NCBI RefSeq assembly: GCF_003597395.2
Contig: NC_133771.1
Span: 60,989,099 to 61,053,098, forward strand
From: Chelonoidis abingdonii
Lineage: Eukaryota > Chordata > Testudines > Testudinidae
Reading direction: 5' to 3'
Length of the DNA: 64,000 bases
The notes below the pieces were generated by a model. The model saw only the letters and a program-made list of their open reading frames with translations, made no database searches and was not told the DNA's origin. Shown here piece after piece: positions 21,596 through 34,878 of this stretch. Position numbers and translations under genes: made by a program. Positions within the stretch are counted from its first letter, which is position 1, and each line of letters begins with the position of its first letter.

Positions 21596-24500
21596 TGTGG
21601 GATACTGCCACTGCAAAGATCTAGATATACATTGTTCACAATTTTTACTTTGTAATTTATTTATTCTTACTATCTAACAGTATCACAGGCACACCTACAG
21701 AATATATGGTATTAAATTTAGTAGATATAATAAGCAAAAATTAAAGATGGGAAGCTTTAAGATACAATTTTATTTAGGAAATGTGACTGTTGGCCTAAGT
21801 TTAGTAATAGCTGCAAAATGTATAATTATTAATTCAAGTCATTACAAAGTGTGTACATCACTTCAGAGGAACAAAGGTTACCTGAGGATCTGAAAACTCC
21901 AATATGACATATTGAATTTATTCCCAAAAATTGTTAATTGCTAACTGCTGTTTTATTCCACCACATATTAATTAAATTTCACTTTAGTGAATTTCTGGAG
22001 CAGGAGTATACTGACTGGCTGGCACAATTGGCTAATGCTCATTTCTTTCAATTCTATATATACCTACCGAGCCCTTAGCAAATGAAAATGCTGATTTTGA
22101 AGGATTTTCTATCTTTTTTGCTGCAAGAAGGCTGTACATGGATTCCTAATACTTTTTTCTGTATTTCTGACATTAAAGTTCAGAACTAGTTATGCTCTTG
22201 TGCACCTTGAACCAATGAAAGCAACTAAATCTGAGATACATTAAGTATCTAAAGGAACTGGAACTTGAAAAGTTCTACCAATTATGCATGGCCATGAAGT
22301 TGAGCAGTATGGCTCGGCTCTGGTCTTCCAGGTTGTTGTAAATCAGGTTATATTTATCATGCTGTGTATTAGATTACTTAACATAACTATATTAATTTGT
22401 TAAACAAAATGAGAAATGATTGGTTACCTGCTCAATGGGTCTTTCTGCTATTTTTGTACGAATGTATGAATCAGTTTACTCAGTGTTTTTCTTACTAATG
22501 CAGCTTCTGTTGGAAAGTTTATTGTTTTACTAATGCTGGAGTTTCTGGAAATTACTTTCCTATTTATTTTCCATCTAATTTCATAAAGATTATTTTCTAA
22601 CAATCTAATATTTCTCTTTTTGGATTGAAAACAGTCTACTACTCTTCAAAAGAAGACCTTTTACTGTTGCACTCTTTTTCCATTTTCTCCATCAGAATAA
22701 AGTGAGCAGGAGACGTACATCAATGTAACATGATTTCAACTTTGGATATAGGTGGCAAACAAAGGTCTGCAAATAACCCATTGTCTTTTAAGTTATCAAA
22801 TAGTCTGCTCTTGACACACATGAGCCAAATAGGTGAGATTTTAAAAGTTAGATCAAAATTAGGACTATGCTCAGTGGTCACAGCGGCACAATTAGCAGAT
22901 TCTATCTGCAACCTATTACTTGCTTAAATATCATTGCCGCTGAAGTCAATGGGACTATTTGCAGAAATAAAGGTTTATGGGATCATACCGTATAACATTA
23001 ACAACTTTGACCAGAGCTGGTCAAATTATTGTGAATAACAATTGTGAATGCAGGCCTTTTTTTTCTGTTCACATAGCTTTGTTGGCAAATCCCAGTTCTG
23101 CAAATGCTTTCATTATTCCTCAGTGTCCATTCAATAGTTTACACAAATAATTTTGAGCCTATGGGTTGCTCATAAACTGTCCACTTTGATTAACCATTCT
23201 TCATTATTCATGTTGCATAATTGGTTACACAAGTCCCATGGGATGGTTTCTTCTTGTCTGGATGAAGAAAGCGTATTAAATCTGAGGGACAGTAATGCCA
23301 AACAGGATGCAAAAAAATGTATCATTCAATATACAATTTGTGACATTTTGGGGATTCCTGAACATTTTCATAAATACCCAGCAATTTTCCCAGTCCTCAT
23401 GGATAATGAATAATCTGATTCCCATGAGAAGTAGCAGCATAAAGTCAGCCTGTTTATTCACAGATAAAGTCACAGATTTGTTAAATGATTCAACCAGCTT
23501 TTATATCCACCTTATGAACTATGGATCAATTAATGTGTCAGTTAATATTATTAATTATGTTAATAGTGTAGGGTAAAAACCTATACCCAGTCTGCAAAGC
23601 TGTATAACCAGGCTATGAACTGGAGAGATCTTTTTCTCTTGAGTGGCAGAGGAACTGGTCCTATGCCAGTAACTGGCCTCAGAACTTCAGTAGCTCCCAG
23701 GGCCTCTGTGCTCCTTTTCCCCAGGAGGGAGGGAATAACTGGTGGATAAGCTCGTCTCCACCTTCGAAACTCCATTACAAGTTGAGATTTTCAGTCACAC
23801 CTAAACCAGTTAAGTGCCATAGTCCCATTGACTTAATCAGGTGGCCTGATTAAGTGAAGGGAGTCTTTCTGTGGTGCACTTGGAGGTCTAGACCTTCAGG
23901 ATAGGGTCTTCAAATCCTGGCCCTTTGCTCTGGACACACTGGTTTTGCTCCATCTTCAACCTTTGGCACCTACAGGACTGAGGGGAATAAATTCCTTGTT
24001 ATGATTCAGTTACATTTTTATTCAGCTTTGTGAAGAAAAATCCAAGTAGGAATTGTGATAGAAAATATTTCAGGGAAGATGTAGTCTGAGGGGGAAAAAA
24101 ACCAGATAAATGCTGCAATGAATCTACTGTCTCATTGCTGTTTTGCCCAGTTCAACATCCAATCAGTACAGGGCTCTGTAATCCCTCCAGTCCACAAAAG
24201 GGAAGTACAACCTGAGCTCAGAGGATACCAAGTTCATAAGGGAGCTGGAAGATGCATGAAAGGTGGAGCAGCAGGCCAGAGGCAGCAGCCTGGGAAATGG
24301 CTTGGAGAATAAAACAGAGCCAGGCAGGAAAGCAGCCTCTTAGAATTCAGAGCCAAAGCTGTAACTTCATAACACCATCTATACAGCTACTTTAGAGCAT
24401 TAGCGAGTGCCCACTAGCCCAAGTCTGTTGGCCTGGGCTGGGAGGCTTGCTCCAAACTGTGTAGCCATGTGCTTTCTGGCAAGGTGGGCCAGGATTGGTT

Positions 24501-24925
24501 CCAGCAGGTACCTGGACTACAAACAGAACAACTGTGTGGATGGAGCCAAAACAAGACCAGATAACGTAACTCTGGCCAAGACATCTGCAAGCCAGTACGT
24601 GACTGCTTCATGAGAGGGATGACATGGAGGAAGTATCCCTGAGAGTAGTCCTGAGGAGTCCCACCTTTGCACTGAACTGCCGTTAGGCCCTGGTTGGGGA
24701 GCTGTTGTGTTAATTTTTTTATTGGTTGGTTTTTAATAAGCAAAGCTCAGGGTATTGGCTCAGGGTATTAGCACATCTTAGCTTCTGGAAGCCCTACTGA
24801 AATCATCTGTGTTACTTAAAGCGTGTGAGTGTTTATGGGAATCCACCGAGCCCAAAAACCTGTAGCCCTCATGTTTGTAGTGACTACACTACTAGCCTCC
24901 GTGTTCAGTATACTGCAGTACTAGC
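21596..24925. other. Large AT-rich stretch without gene
   Basis: No protein-like frame; open frames are under 110 codons. Weak traces of the dispersed 'GAAGTCAATGGG' palindromic family occur at about 22930-22965 and 23815-23850. I see no tandem array or complete transposon. Confidence 0.45.
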
Positions 24926-25214
24926 CTACTGGTCAGGGCTGGCTCTAGCAATTTTGGCGCCCCAAGCACGGCGGCATGCTACGGGGGCGCTCTGCCGCTC
25001 GCCAGTCCCGTGGCTCCGGTGGAGCTGCCACAGGTGTGTCTGTGGGAGGTCCACCGGAGTCGCGCGACCAACGGACCCTCTGCAGAAATGCCTGTGGGAG
25101 GTCCACCAGAGCCGCCTGCCGCCCTCCCGGCAACCGGCAGAGTGCCCCCCCACGGTGTGCCGCCCCAAGCATGCGCTTGGCGCGCTGTGGCCTGGAGCCG
25201 GCCCTGCTCCTGGT
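24926..25214. mobile_element. hAT-type MITE, family A (copy 3)
   Basis: The element spans 24934-25206, CAGGGCTGGCTCTAGC to CCTGGAGCCGGCCCTG, with target duplication CTACTGGT/CTCCTGGT (24926-24933, 25207-25214; 7 of 8). It is very GC-rich inside, which explains the cluster of six overlapping open frames (80-155 codons); none is a gene. Confidence 0.9.
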
Positions 25215-28200
25215 CATTATACCCAGGCACTGGTGGGTGGGTTTGGTTATAATATGTACAATATGATATTCAGGCAAGAAGTTGGATTTTAGACATTGTT
25301 ATATTGCCAGTAAAAAACCTTTGCAATGGAGTGGCAACCAGAAACACCAACTCTCCATCCTGATTCCTGCAAACCAATACAGAAGAGAAGGAACATTTCC
25401 TGTAATGCACGTGAGGGCTTGCAGGATCAAGCCCTTAATAATGACTATCCATTTGTAGAATGAATAAGTTGGCAACTTTACTCTTGCTACTTTTGATCTA
25501 AAATTGACCCCATTCTGAGAAAAACAAACCTACTCAGTACCAGGTAAAGATCCATTATTGGAAAGCGTGACTGCTGTGAACACCAACCCCCCAAAAAACA
25601 ACCACCTACTGAAAACAGACCCCTAGCCTAAAGAGCAGGGAGAATGGTAGTTCCCTTTGCCCTTTTCCAGCTGCACATGAACAGCAAGTGCCTGAACTCA
25701 CAGAGGCAATCACAGGGTAACATGCATGCAAGCAAGCAGGGAAATAGCTGGCAACTCAGAGGGTTGATAAATATTGTCTGAAATAAAATAAATTACTTTC
25801 TGATTTGGAGAAAAGACGAACAACCCACAGAGGAGGAGGAGAACACAGAAAAATTCAAAGCATTCGGCTTTCTGCTCACTAGGGAAAAAATTCTCATAGA
25901 GAAAAGGGATGAACCAGGACCTTCAAAAAATTACAAGTTTGTACCAGATGTGAATTTGGCCCCTGGCGAACAGTCACAGTGGAGCACAATTCAAATGTAT
26001 AGAACACTTGAAAGTGGGAAAAATGATATGAATTGTTGCACACATTCCTTCCTGGATGAAAGGATACCCAGGTAAATTACCCACAACACTTAGAAAGAGT
26101 TTGTCAAGTGCACAAACTGAAACCTAAGGGAAATAATATCCCCTAAGATCTCTTATGTTAAAAACTGTTGCCTACTGTATAAAACAAGAAATCCTCCAGT
26201 CAAACTGGAGGAAAGGTCAGATAATTTACAGTAAAAAAGTGATTATTCCAGTGCTGCTCTAAAGCAATGCAAACATTTCAGACTCATAAGGAAGTGGCCA
26301 AAAAGATACTGGATTTGCTATACCCCACCTAGCACAGCAGATACTGTCCTAGGCTTCCTCTTCCCTTCCCCAGTTTCTGATAAATTAAAGAGGTATTGAA
26401 TCATAATCCCCATGGAGAGAAGCCCTTCTAGCAAGGTAAATGCAGCAAGTTGATGGAGACTTAGAGCAAGTGGAGGGAAGGAAGGAAATGCAACGTGACT
26501 CAGTGAAACAGAGTGCCACAGCATAGTGCCAGATAGAGATGAGCTCACTACCTACCAAGAGGTGAACTCACAAGCAGTAGCTGTGGAGGAGAAACATAAC
26601 CATGGATATGGAGAAGAAGAAAGACATATTCTATGCGCCTGCCTTTTTATCTATCTAGGGCTTCCGGCAGTCAACCCCAAAAGAATCAGCCAAGCAACAT
26701 CTGGCCTGAGATATCAGGAGAATGGTCCACAACAGTAGTTTCTCTACCTTAGAATCTGGCTTTGCTAATGACTCAGAAGCTGAAAGTAATAACTCATGCA
26801 GCTCAGCTCTGCTTCTGTTAAGAGAGTTAAAACACCTAATGAGGCTTACTGCACTTCCAAGGCTCCTAGAGAAACTTAGTCTCCCTGTATGTGAGCTTAT
26901 GTGACATCCAAAGCTGTGCAAAACGTTGTCAGAAGAGTGTCTGCTGGTTGAAAATAATATGTACCTCACTGCCTCTGGTAGCCAAGGATCAGTCAATGGG
27001 AGAGATAAGCACAGGTGATCCACTTATGTAGAAATTCTGGGCCCAGTTTATTTCTGAAGTACATGGAGTTACACCAGAGATGGGGCTGAGCTTTGTCTTT
27101 AATAGTTGGGAAAGGCAGAAATATATGACAGGGAAAGTTGGGTCAGTCTATACACAGGAAAGCCTTGGGCTAAAAACATCTCCCCTACGTATACCCACAC
27201 ATACACCTAACAAAAATGTTGGAGTATTTGTAAAATGGTCCTGCTGGTCACTTGAAAGATAACAGGGAAACCTTTATGATTAAACAAGATTCTTTCTACA
27301 ACATATGCACATATGGTTTCTAATTTTCACTCATTCAGATCTGGGTGTGCTAGTTGCTTCTAAGTTTTCTATATTAATGTTTCCAAGGTTGACTATTCTA
27401 CAGTACTGGGCTTGTTTAACTGATTATCCATACATGCTTTTCCCCCACAAAGCTGCTGGCTGCCTTAATTTAAGGCTTCTACCTAAGTACTATTGAGTTT
27501 CACATGTCTCCTTTATTTCCATTTTGCCTTACAAAAAAAAAAACAAACAAACCTGAAGGGAGGAAGCGACATCATCTGGAGGTTAAATGAGTTCCCCATG
27601 ACTTCACAAAATGGAAATAACTAAATCTTTAGCCAAAATATGAGTACATCGATTTTTTAAAAAAAGGTTGAAGAGGCCATGTCTATGTGGAACACGGACT
27701 ACATTTCCTATACGATGTGTTAGAACAAACCATGCACAATGAAAAAATCGGTCAGAAGTAAAACATCCTCATGGGTAGCATGTGCATTCCTGTTTAGGAT
27801 TTCTGCAAAGTAGTAAGTTGATGTTGTTTATTTGTTGCCTGTTTTCTTCCTAAAGCAGGAATTATCTTAATTTAGCCTGGTCTCTGCTGGCCACATTTAC
27901 AATTATTCTAAATGACTGCTCTGATCAAGGCTGCTGAAGGTAGTCACTGGAGGAAAAGAAGCTTGCAGCAATATTCTGAGGTTGTAGAACTCATTACTGG
28001 CAGTTTAGTATGTACCTGAATGAATCCCATGTGCAAAGGTAACTACTGCTTCTCCTTATCTTTTCACTTTTATTACCTTACTTCTCACTTTTTTAAAACC
28101 ACCGTATATCTGCAGCACTTACTATGGAATAGATTCCATACATTTGAAGAAGATTAAAGGCAGTTTTAGCTGGAATGATACTTTATAAAACAAAATGATT

Positions 28201-30395
28201 TCTAATGCCAAAAAGTATTACACTTTATTTAGAACAAGAATGCAATTTACTTTAAAGACAATAAAATATTTGAATGTCCGCAGGCTGTATACCCCTGTGT
28301 TGGGCAATTCTACATAATAAAAATAAAACAAGGTGGATATTTTGGTTGTTTTTAGGAAAAGCTGAGCAGTTTAAATCATTTACATAATTTATTTTAGCTC
28401 CAAGGAAAAATACTTTTAAGTAAAATCCTGGAACTCAAATATTTTGTTATTTAATGGCTCTTGAATTTTCTCTGTCGACTGAATTTGCCTGCCCAAGTCA
28501 TTAATGAACTATATTCTGATTCTGAAATGCCTAAAAAGACCGTTAAAAATCAGTAATTAATAAAATGAAAGAGACTTTTTTCAATATATATTGAATAAGC
28601 TCCTTTGTAATGATGTTTCTTTCATCACTCCTTTTTGTGTCCACTAGTACTATACAGTCTTGTTAAGACAGACATAATTATGTTGGATATTTCAATAGTC
28701 CAAATAAATAGCAAGCGTGTTGATCAAATATATGCTTGAAGTGTAAAAGTGCAAACAAGGAGATTTAAAGGTTTATAAAGATGTAATTTCTAAGTATTTT
28801 ATAATTTAAAATAACATTGAACATGTGGAAAAGCTGGTTGATGAAGCAAATTTAGTTTCTTTCCAATACCTGTTCCTAACCAAATTGTAAAAATGTTGTG
28901 GTGTTGGCATCATTATGCGTCCACTGCCTACTGAGGAAAAAAAAACAACAACAAAATCTGGCACAAGTCTACAATGCACAGCTCTGTTTACAATATTTAT
29001 CTGCAGTCTTGGTACTGCATATCCTACTTATTAGGTATCAGCTGCATTTCCCTGATCCAGGTAGAGCAACATGTATATTAAGATTTGACAAATTGTCTAC
29101 TAATAGATAACTCTCCATCCCCCTAGTGTGCATGGTGGTCAGTGGCCCACTTGAGTCAGCCTCTTTTGGAGGTTGTTCTCCCCTTGTAAGGGAAAGGCAG
29201 TGTGTGGTGGGGTATTAAAGGAGCCAAGGCCCGTTTTCCATCTGTCAGCTAGACAAAGCCCCTCCACATTTAGGTTCAGTGAGTGAATTCTGTTTAGACT
29301 TACAAAGCTGAAATTGAAAGATATATGGAGAATACATTGGTGGCTATTCACAAGTACTCACATGATGTCTTTTAAGGAATGCAATAAAGATATAATAAAT
29401 GCTGAAATATTAAAATGTCAGGTAGGGTTTCAAAAACAAAGAGGTAGTCCCTGTTGTATGTGAAACTGTCAAAAGATTTGATTTCCATAGTGAATACTTT
29501 TATTTAAATACTTATATAGAGTCTTACTTGAAAGCTTTACAATACATGTACAATTTACATTTTAACTCAGAAAGAGATGTGCTGCGAAGAAAAATAAAAC
29601 GGCTGAATACTGAGACTTGTTTAACTTTTTGTGTACCTGAGCACATTTATTTATACGTGAGGTCTTCCTTGTCTCCACCTGGGATAAAACTGGCCTCTTT
29701 GAAGTACACTGTGGATTCTTGATTGCAGATTTCTGTTTTGTCATTCCTCTACAATACCTCTTTGTTTTTATTCCTCCTTAAACCAAATTTCTGTAGCGCT
29801 TTCCAATACTAATACACTAAATATAGTTTTTATCATAAACAAAAATATTCAGACACCAGCAATAGATCCATATGAACCAACAAGCAGAACAATAACAAAA
29901 AAACCTAAATATTTAACACAAAACTTGAGAAACAAATCAACTCGAATGATCTTCTTCCACAACAAAAATTAGAGCAGGTTTCCCCTTCCTGTGTACGCTG
30001 ACCACTATGGTTTGTTGTCATAGTTTGTAGTCTTTGCGCTACTGCAGACTGTATGTTCCAAAGAAAAGGGATTTTGAGTTTCTATTAGCTTGTAAAGCTC
30101 TACTCCCATGCACATTGTTAGTTAAATAGTAATTGTTTGCTTTTTTCATAGGCAAACTTCAACTGTGGCCAGTAAGAGTGCTACGTTTAGAAGAAACACA
30201 TGATTCTGCAACGTAAATCCACAATGCAGGTCAGAAACTAAAATGTTCCCCATAACTTTGCATTCAAAAGCAGATTTTTGGCTCTTAACTGTCTTATTGA
30301 CTTGACCCAATTTCTCTCTATGCCTGGTTGGAAGAAGAAAGAGTAGGTGGTTCTCAGCCAGAGATCTGGGACCCTTTGTGAGGCCACAAGAAGGT
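25215..30395. other. Large AT-rich stretch without gene
   Basis: About 5 kb with no recognisable coding sequence or delimited transposon. A weak palindromic-family trace is at about 27030-27090. The 28.0-28.9 kb part is strongly AT-rich and repeat-poor. Open frames are short and have no domain signature. Confidence 0.4.
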
Positions 30396-30397
30396 TT

Positions 30398-30475
30398 CAG
30401 GGGGGCCTCCAAGCAAGGCCAGCATTAGACTCGCTGGGGCCCAGGGGAGAAAGCTGAAGTCCAAGCGCATGTGGG
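30398..30475. repeat. MITE-like fragment
   Basis: A short segment starts CAGGGGGGCCTCCAAGC and continues GCCAGCATTAGACTCG and GCTGGGGCCCAGGGG. The CAGGG start and GC-rich composition suit a truncated hAT-type MITE of another family; the other end was not found. Confidence 0.4.
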
Positions 30476-30849
30476 GACCATATCCAGAGAGAAAGCCAGT
30501 CTTGATCTCACTTTCAGTATGGTAGAGAATTTTTCACTGTGCTGTTACACTTATGTGCATATACCCTGTTTTACTGGTTTAACTTATTTTAGCTGTTCTG
30601 AGATCATTCTTCCTCATTTAAATATAATATGTCCCAAATAACTGAAAAGAAAATACTTTTCAAAATGTGGTTTAATTGCTATAGTTCTAGACAGTCAAAC
30701 TATAAGAGAACTAGATGCTGGCATGTTATCATTTAATTATAAGTAGTCAGCTGTTGAAATTTATTTACAAGCTTCCCATATTAGCCTCAGGACAACAACA
30801 AAAACTAAAAATATTAATCAGTTTTGAGAATTAATAACACCAGAAAATT

Positions 30850-30940
30850 CTTAATTGTAAACTTTTTGGGGGCATGGTCTGTGACTATCTCTGTGTTTAC
30901 ACAGCCCCTATCATACAAGGGCTTATTTCCACTTTAGATT
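30850..30940 (+). repeat. Old LINE 3' tail (L3/CR1- or L2-like)
   Basis: AATTGTAAACTTTTTGGGGG followed by CATGGTCTGTGAC and ACACAGCCCCTATCATAC has the same order of blocks as 11945-12095 and 54800-55005. It is diverged and short. Confidence 0.5.
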
Positions 30941-30944
30941 ATTC

Positions 30945-31013
30945 CCTGTTCTACACTACAAATATATGTCCGTATAACTATGTCACTCAGGGATGTGAAA
31001 GATCAGTGTAGAC
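30945..31013 (-). mobile_element. Hairpin MITE, left part (interrupted)
   Basis: TTCTACACTACAAATATATG then GTATAACTATGTCACTCAGG matches the reverse complement of the right half of the MITE at 60350-60612. The rest of this copy is at 31714-32097; an LTR-like element separates the two. Confidence 0.7.
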
Positions 31014-31713
31014 ATGCAAACTCACCCCTGAGGCACCTCCTGTTGGTGACTTCTGGGAATTAGCTCGATTTCCAGCCCAGAGCACCCTCTGCAGGCCAGT
31101 GATCTGCCTTACCACTTGCTGTTGGACCCTGTGTCCCTCCCTGGACCTAGTGCCCCTTTTACCTGGGATGCTGCCCCCGGCAGGAATCCCTTTCTCTCAG
31201 GGTCTCCCACTCCCAGAGGAACCCTCACCCACTATTCCCACCTCACCTCAGTATAAGGCTACTGCCAGTCTTCATCTAGCCCCATGTCCTGGAGCAGACT
31301 GCAGCATCAGCCTACTCATCACTGGCAAGGAGGGTTTGGACCTGCTGTCTTGGCATACCCCTGGGCTGCCCTCTGAAACCCTCAGTACCTTTTAGCCTAA
31401 TGCTAGGCCGCAGCCTGGGGCTTTCCAGGCTGGAGCTCCCCAGCCTGTCCCCAGCCCTGCTTCACTCAGATACTCTGCTCAGATCCCTGCAGCCAAGCCC
31501 ATCTCCCTCTACAAACAGAGAGAGACTTCTGTCTGCCCCAGGCTTCTCTGCCTTTATAGAGCTAGCTGAGTCTGTTTGGGGTGTGGCCCCAGCTGCAGCC
31601 ACTTCCCCCAATCAGCCCAGCCTAAAAGCTGCTTTCTCCAGCCACAGACCCCTCGCAGGGCTGTTTTTACTCCTTCAGGGCAGGAGCGGGGGTCCTTCCT
31701 GCTACACACAGAT
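31014..31713 (+). mobile_element. LTR-like element, second family (copy 2)
   Basis: It aligns in blocks with 14335-15235 (see that entry). It sits inside a hairpin MITE: the host phrase GTGTAGACA on the left continues with GTGCTATATC on the right. A possible short target duplication is GACA/GCCA. The boundaries are good to about 5 bp. Open frames of 88-138 codons in it are not supported as genes. Confidence 0.6.
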
Positions 31714-32097
31714 ATGCCAGTGCTATATCTATTGGAGATCTTTTCCTCTGAAGGAGGCTGAGTACCTACAGTGGTGGGAGAAGCTCTCCTGTTGGCATGG
31801 GTATCATCTTCACTAAGCACAACAGCAGCGCAGCTGCATTACTGCCAGGGCCCGCTCCAGGGTTTTTGCCGCCACAAGAGGCAAAAAAAAGAAGAAGCCG
31901 CGATTGTGATCTGCAGCTTCACCGTGCCGCTTTCTTCCTCAGCGGCAGGTCTTTCCTCTGAGAGGGACCAAGGGGCCCGCCGCCAAAGAGCCAGACGTGC
32001 TGCCCCTTCCCCTTAGCCGCCTCAAGCACCTGCTTGCTGAGTTGGTGCCTGGAGCCAGCCCTGATTACTGCACCTCTGTAAGTGTAGATGAGCCTTA
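31714..32097 (-). mobile_element. Hairpin MITE, right part (holds a nested family A MITE)
   Basis: GTGGGAGAAGCTCTCCTGTT and CAGCAGCGCAGCTGCATTAC, then after the nested element CTCTGTAAGTGTAGATGAGCC, match the reverse complement of the left half of 60350-60612. The nested family A MITE splits it at ATTACTGC. Confidence 0.7.
31838..32071. mobile_element. hAT-type MITE, family A (copy 4), nested
   Basis: The element spans 31846-32063, CAGGGCCCGCTCCAGG to CCTGGAGCCAGCCCTG, with a perfect 8-bp duplication ATTACTGC (31838-31845, 32064-32071). It inserted into the hairpin MITE, so it is younger than that copy. Confidence 0.93.
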
Positions 32098-34795
32098 GGC
32101 ACTATGACAATATAAATAATAAAGAAAATTAATGCAGAATGGGAACAAGCTGACAGTTCTACACTGGATTATTATTGTTTCCTTGCTGATTTTGTTTACT
32201 TTTTTCATCCTCATTTTCAAATTGGAAAAAATATAGTTGTTTTATAACAGCTACTACTTTTTAATATTGAAAACAATTCTAATTAAAGAGAGGACCTTTT
32301 AATAACCATTTGCCTCTTTAAAGAGGGAGCAGAGATAATAGTACTGTATCAAATCTCCAAAGAATCAGAGATATTTTTAAGGCATGATGCTCAACATTTG
32401 TTAAACTACATTCTCACAGTGAGGTGTTTACGTAATAACAGAGTAATTTCCTTTGCAGCATTCATATTTGAAGAGAAGCATAATGTATTCCAGTTTGAAG
32501 CAATGCTCAAAGAAGCATTTAAAAAGTAAAAGAGGTTTTTTTCTGTGCATAGAAACGTTCTTTATTGGTATTTTCAAATACATCAAAGTAATACTTGTAG
32601 CTGTGGCTATTGAAATAGGAATAAAGATGGACTTAAATTGGATCATTCAAACTTAGTTGAATTTTGGGGAGAAGGTGGAAATCAGTTACAATGGGTTGGG
32701 GATCCAACCCACTTTTGGTTTTGGATTTGAAGGAAAATAGTCAATAAAGTTTATAACAACTAACATCAAACCAACACTTGCCCATCTTAACAAATTACAC
32801 ATTTATTGTAAATATTAAAATTGTGGGGGCATGTTAATTTCATTAGGTAATAGAAAAGAACATTGTTGGTCTTCAAGGGTAAGCATGTCTTCAAAAACAG
32901 GCAGGGAGAAAAATAGATGGGAAAAGAACAGAGATAAATGAAAAAGAGAACATAGGGTTATGTGTGAAATTGTGATTAATAGCTTGATCTCAGAAAGAAA
33001 GGAATGCTTGATGGACTATATTGATACTATGCTGTAAGTGCCATAGTCTGGATCCTGTGCACACCCAGAGTAAACAAACTTTGAAGAGGCTGGAGGAAAG
33101 GATAAATCCATGGCTGTTAATGTGCCCTGAGAGCTGCAGCTGCTCCTGTGGCTGTTATTAATCCCCTCTGAGGGAGATTTGGTGGTGCATCCTTACAGTT
33201 CAGGATCAACTGTCCTTGGCTTCTAACTACGTTACCACTCTGCATGCTAGTTGAATAATCCCTTCAGGGAGAAGGTAGTAGGACCATGGGAGGCCAGCAA
33301 TGATTTTTAACAAGCTCTGTGCCGAGGGGCCAGGTAAAGAATAGCAGAAAATTACATAAGAAATTTCAGGAGAAGACAGCCAGCAAGGACAGTTATATGA
33401 ACTACAAAAGACTGTGATTATTCCAGATTGGGAGACATGAATTTGGGTTAACTGTGTGTGGGGGGGAACTGAAGACTCCCCTAGGACAGGCAATCAGAGC
33501 CTGAAACCAAGTGTAGTGAAAGGGGATTGAAGAAAATAGATAAAAGAAACAGCAATACGGTTGATTGAATATGCTCGAAGGTGTCTGTTAAAGTAATTAT
33601 TACGTAATCCCAATGGACATGTCATCAAAGGACATGCTTGGATGCCACCAGGCCCTCACAGGAGACTTCTAATAACACACTCTATATCCCAGAGAGGAAG
33701 GTTTTAGTGGTTAGATTTGGAATCAGAAAGGTGTGTTCTATTCCCATGTTCAAATACTTTGTATGTTGGCTGCCATAGAAAGCAAAATTATATAAGCACA
33801 ACTATCCTGAATATGCATTAGTCCAGCGTTGTGTTCAAAAGTCATTAATTGTTATATATGATCTATTAATTTTCCACCTGGTCTCAATTTCAACTTTCTT
33901 GTTGATCTTTATGTATGAGCTGGCTCCACAGCACTTCCCTTGCTATCAGGTAGCTTGTCCCTCTTCTTGGTGGTGGACAGAGAAAAACACATATTAATAT
34001 TGCTTAATCTAGCATTCATAATGAGGCCTGCTCCCCAGCCTATAAGATTTTTTCAGGGATAGCGAGCCAGCTTAATAGGCTTGCTCATTCATCTCTGATT
34101 AGATGCCAGTGTCATGATAAGCAATTAGTCTGCTCCAGAGAACTCTCATCTATGAAATCCATATGATTTCAGTCTCGCGCCAATCTGTTCCAGCTGCGAA
34201 CACTGGGAAAAATCTCTGGGGCTAGGAGCAAGCAGCCTGCTGGTAGAAGACCTCAAGCACTAACAGTGGAAGATTAAACCTCAAGTATGTTAGCTTTGGT
34301 AAGTGATAAGTACTGGAGACATGCAATAATGTGTGTGATAATACCACAGATGCGAGGAACTACTTAGAATAATAAAAGTGGGCCTCACTGGAGTAATAAT
34401 TCTGGGAGAATTAAGAAAGGAACTTTTAGATGTAATATTAAGAAAACAGTTGTGGCAATAAGATTTATGATGATCCTGTGGAATAATCTCCCAAGGGAAG
34501 CAGGAAGTCTCTGATTTCACATGTAAACTACAACAGTCAAAGTACAAGTAAATGTACATAGGGAACAATCTTGGACTGCCAGGGAGAATGAGTTAAAAGA
34601 CCTAATATTAGAGCCAGTTGAAATTATACAGTAGATATTTTTCTGTTGGAAAATACATTTGTTGCACTGAACTTTTGTTATCAATGTCAGTATCAGAATG
34701 AACATTTTGATTGACAAAAAATATTTTTTTGAAAATAATAATTTATGTGAAATTTCCATTTTTTTTTGTTTTGTTTCATTCTTATTTGAAACAAA
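32098..34795. other. No gene; one candidate conserved block
   Basis: There is no coding frame of note. The part at about 33990-34260 is less repetitive, balanced in composition and rich in TAAT/ATTAG words (for example AAGCAATTAGTCTGC), like many vertebrate non-coding regulatory elements. Conservation cannot be tested here. Confidence 0.35.
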
Positions 34796-34799
34796 AAGA

Positions 34800-34878
34800 A
34801 ATGATGAACACTGAATCATTGGAATGGCACTAGAAAGGTCAGAAAGGGCAGCTAAATGATTAGGGTTTGGAACGGTCC
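34800..34878 (+). mobile_element. CR1 LINE, left part (split by LTR)
   Basis: TGGAATGGCACTAGAAAGGT ... GCTAAATGATTAGGGTTTGG is CR1 sequence that continues after the LTR as CATCATGAGGGAGAGATATT. It is 5'-truncated. Confidence 0.8.

Noticed and set aside
24825..25292. 155-codon frame and five overlapping frames
   Set aside because: They lie across a GC-rich hAT-type MITE with clear ends and an 8-bp duplication; no domain is visible.
30146..30412. 88-codon minus-strand frame with a hydrophobic stretch as a secreted peptide
   Set aside because: It overlaps a MITE-like fragment and shows no signal peptide order or exon structure.
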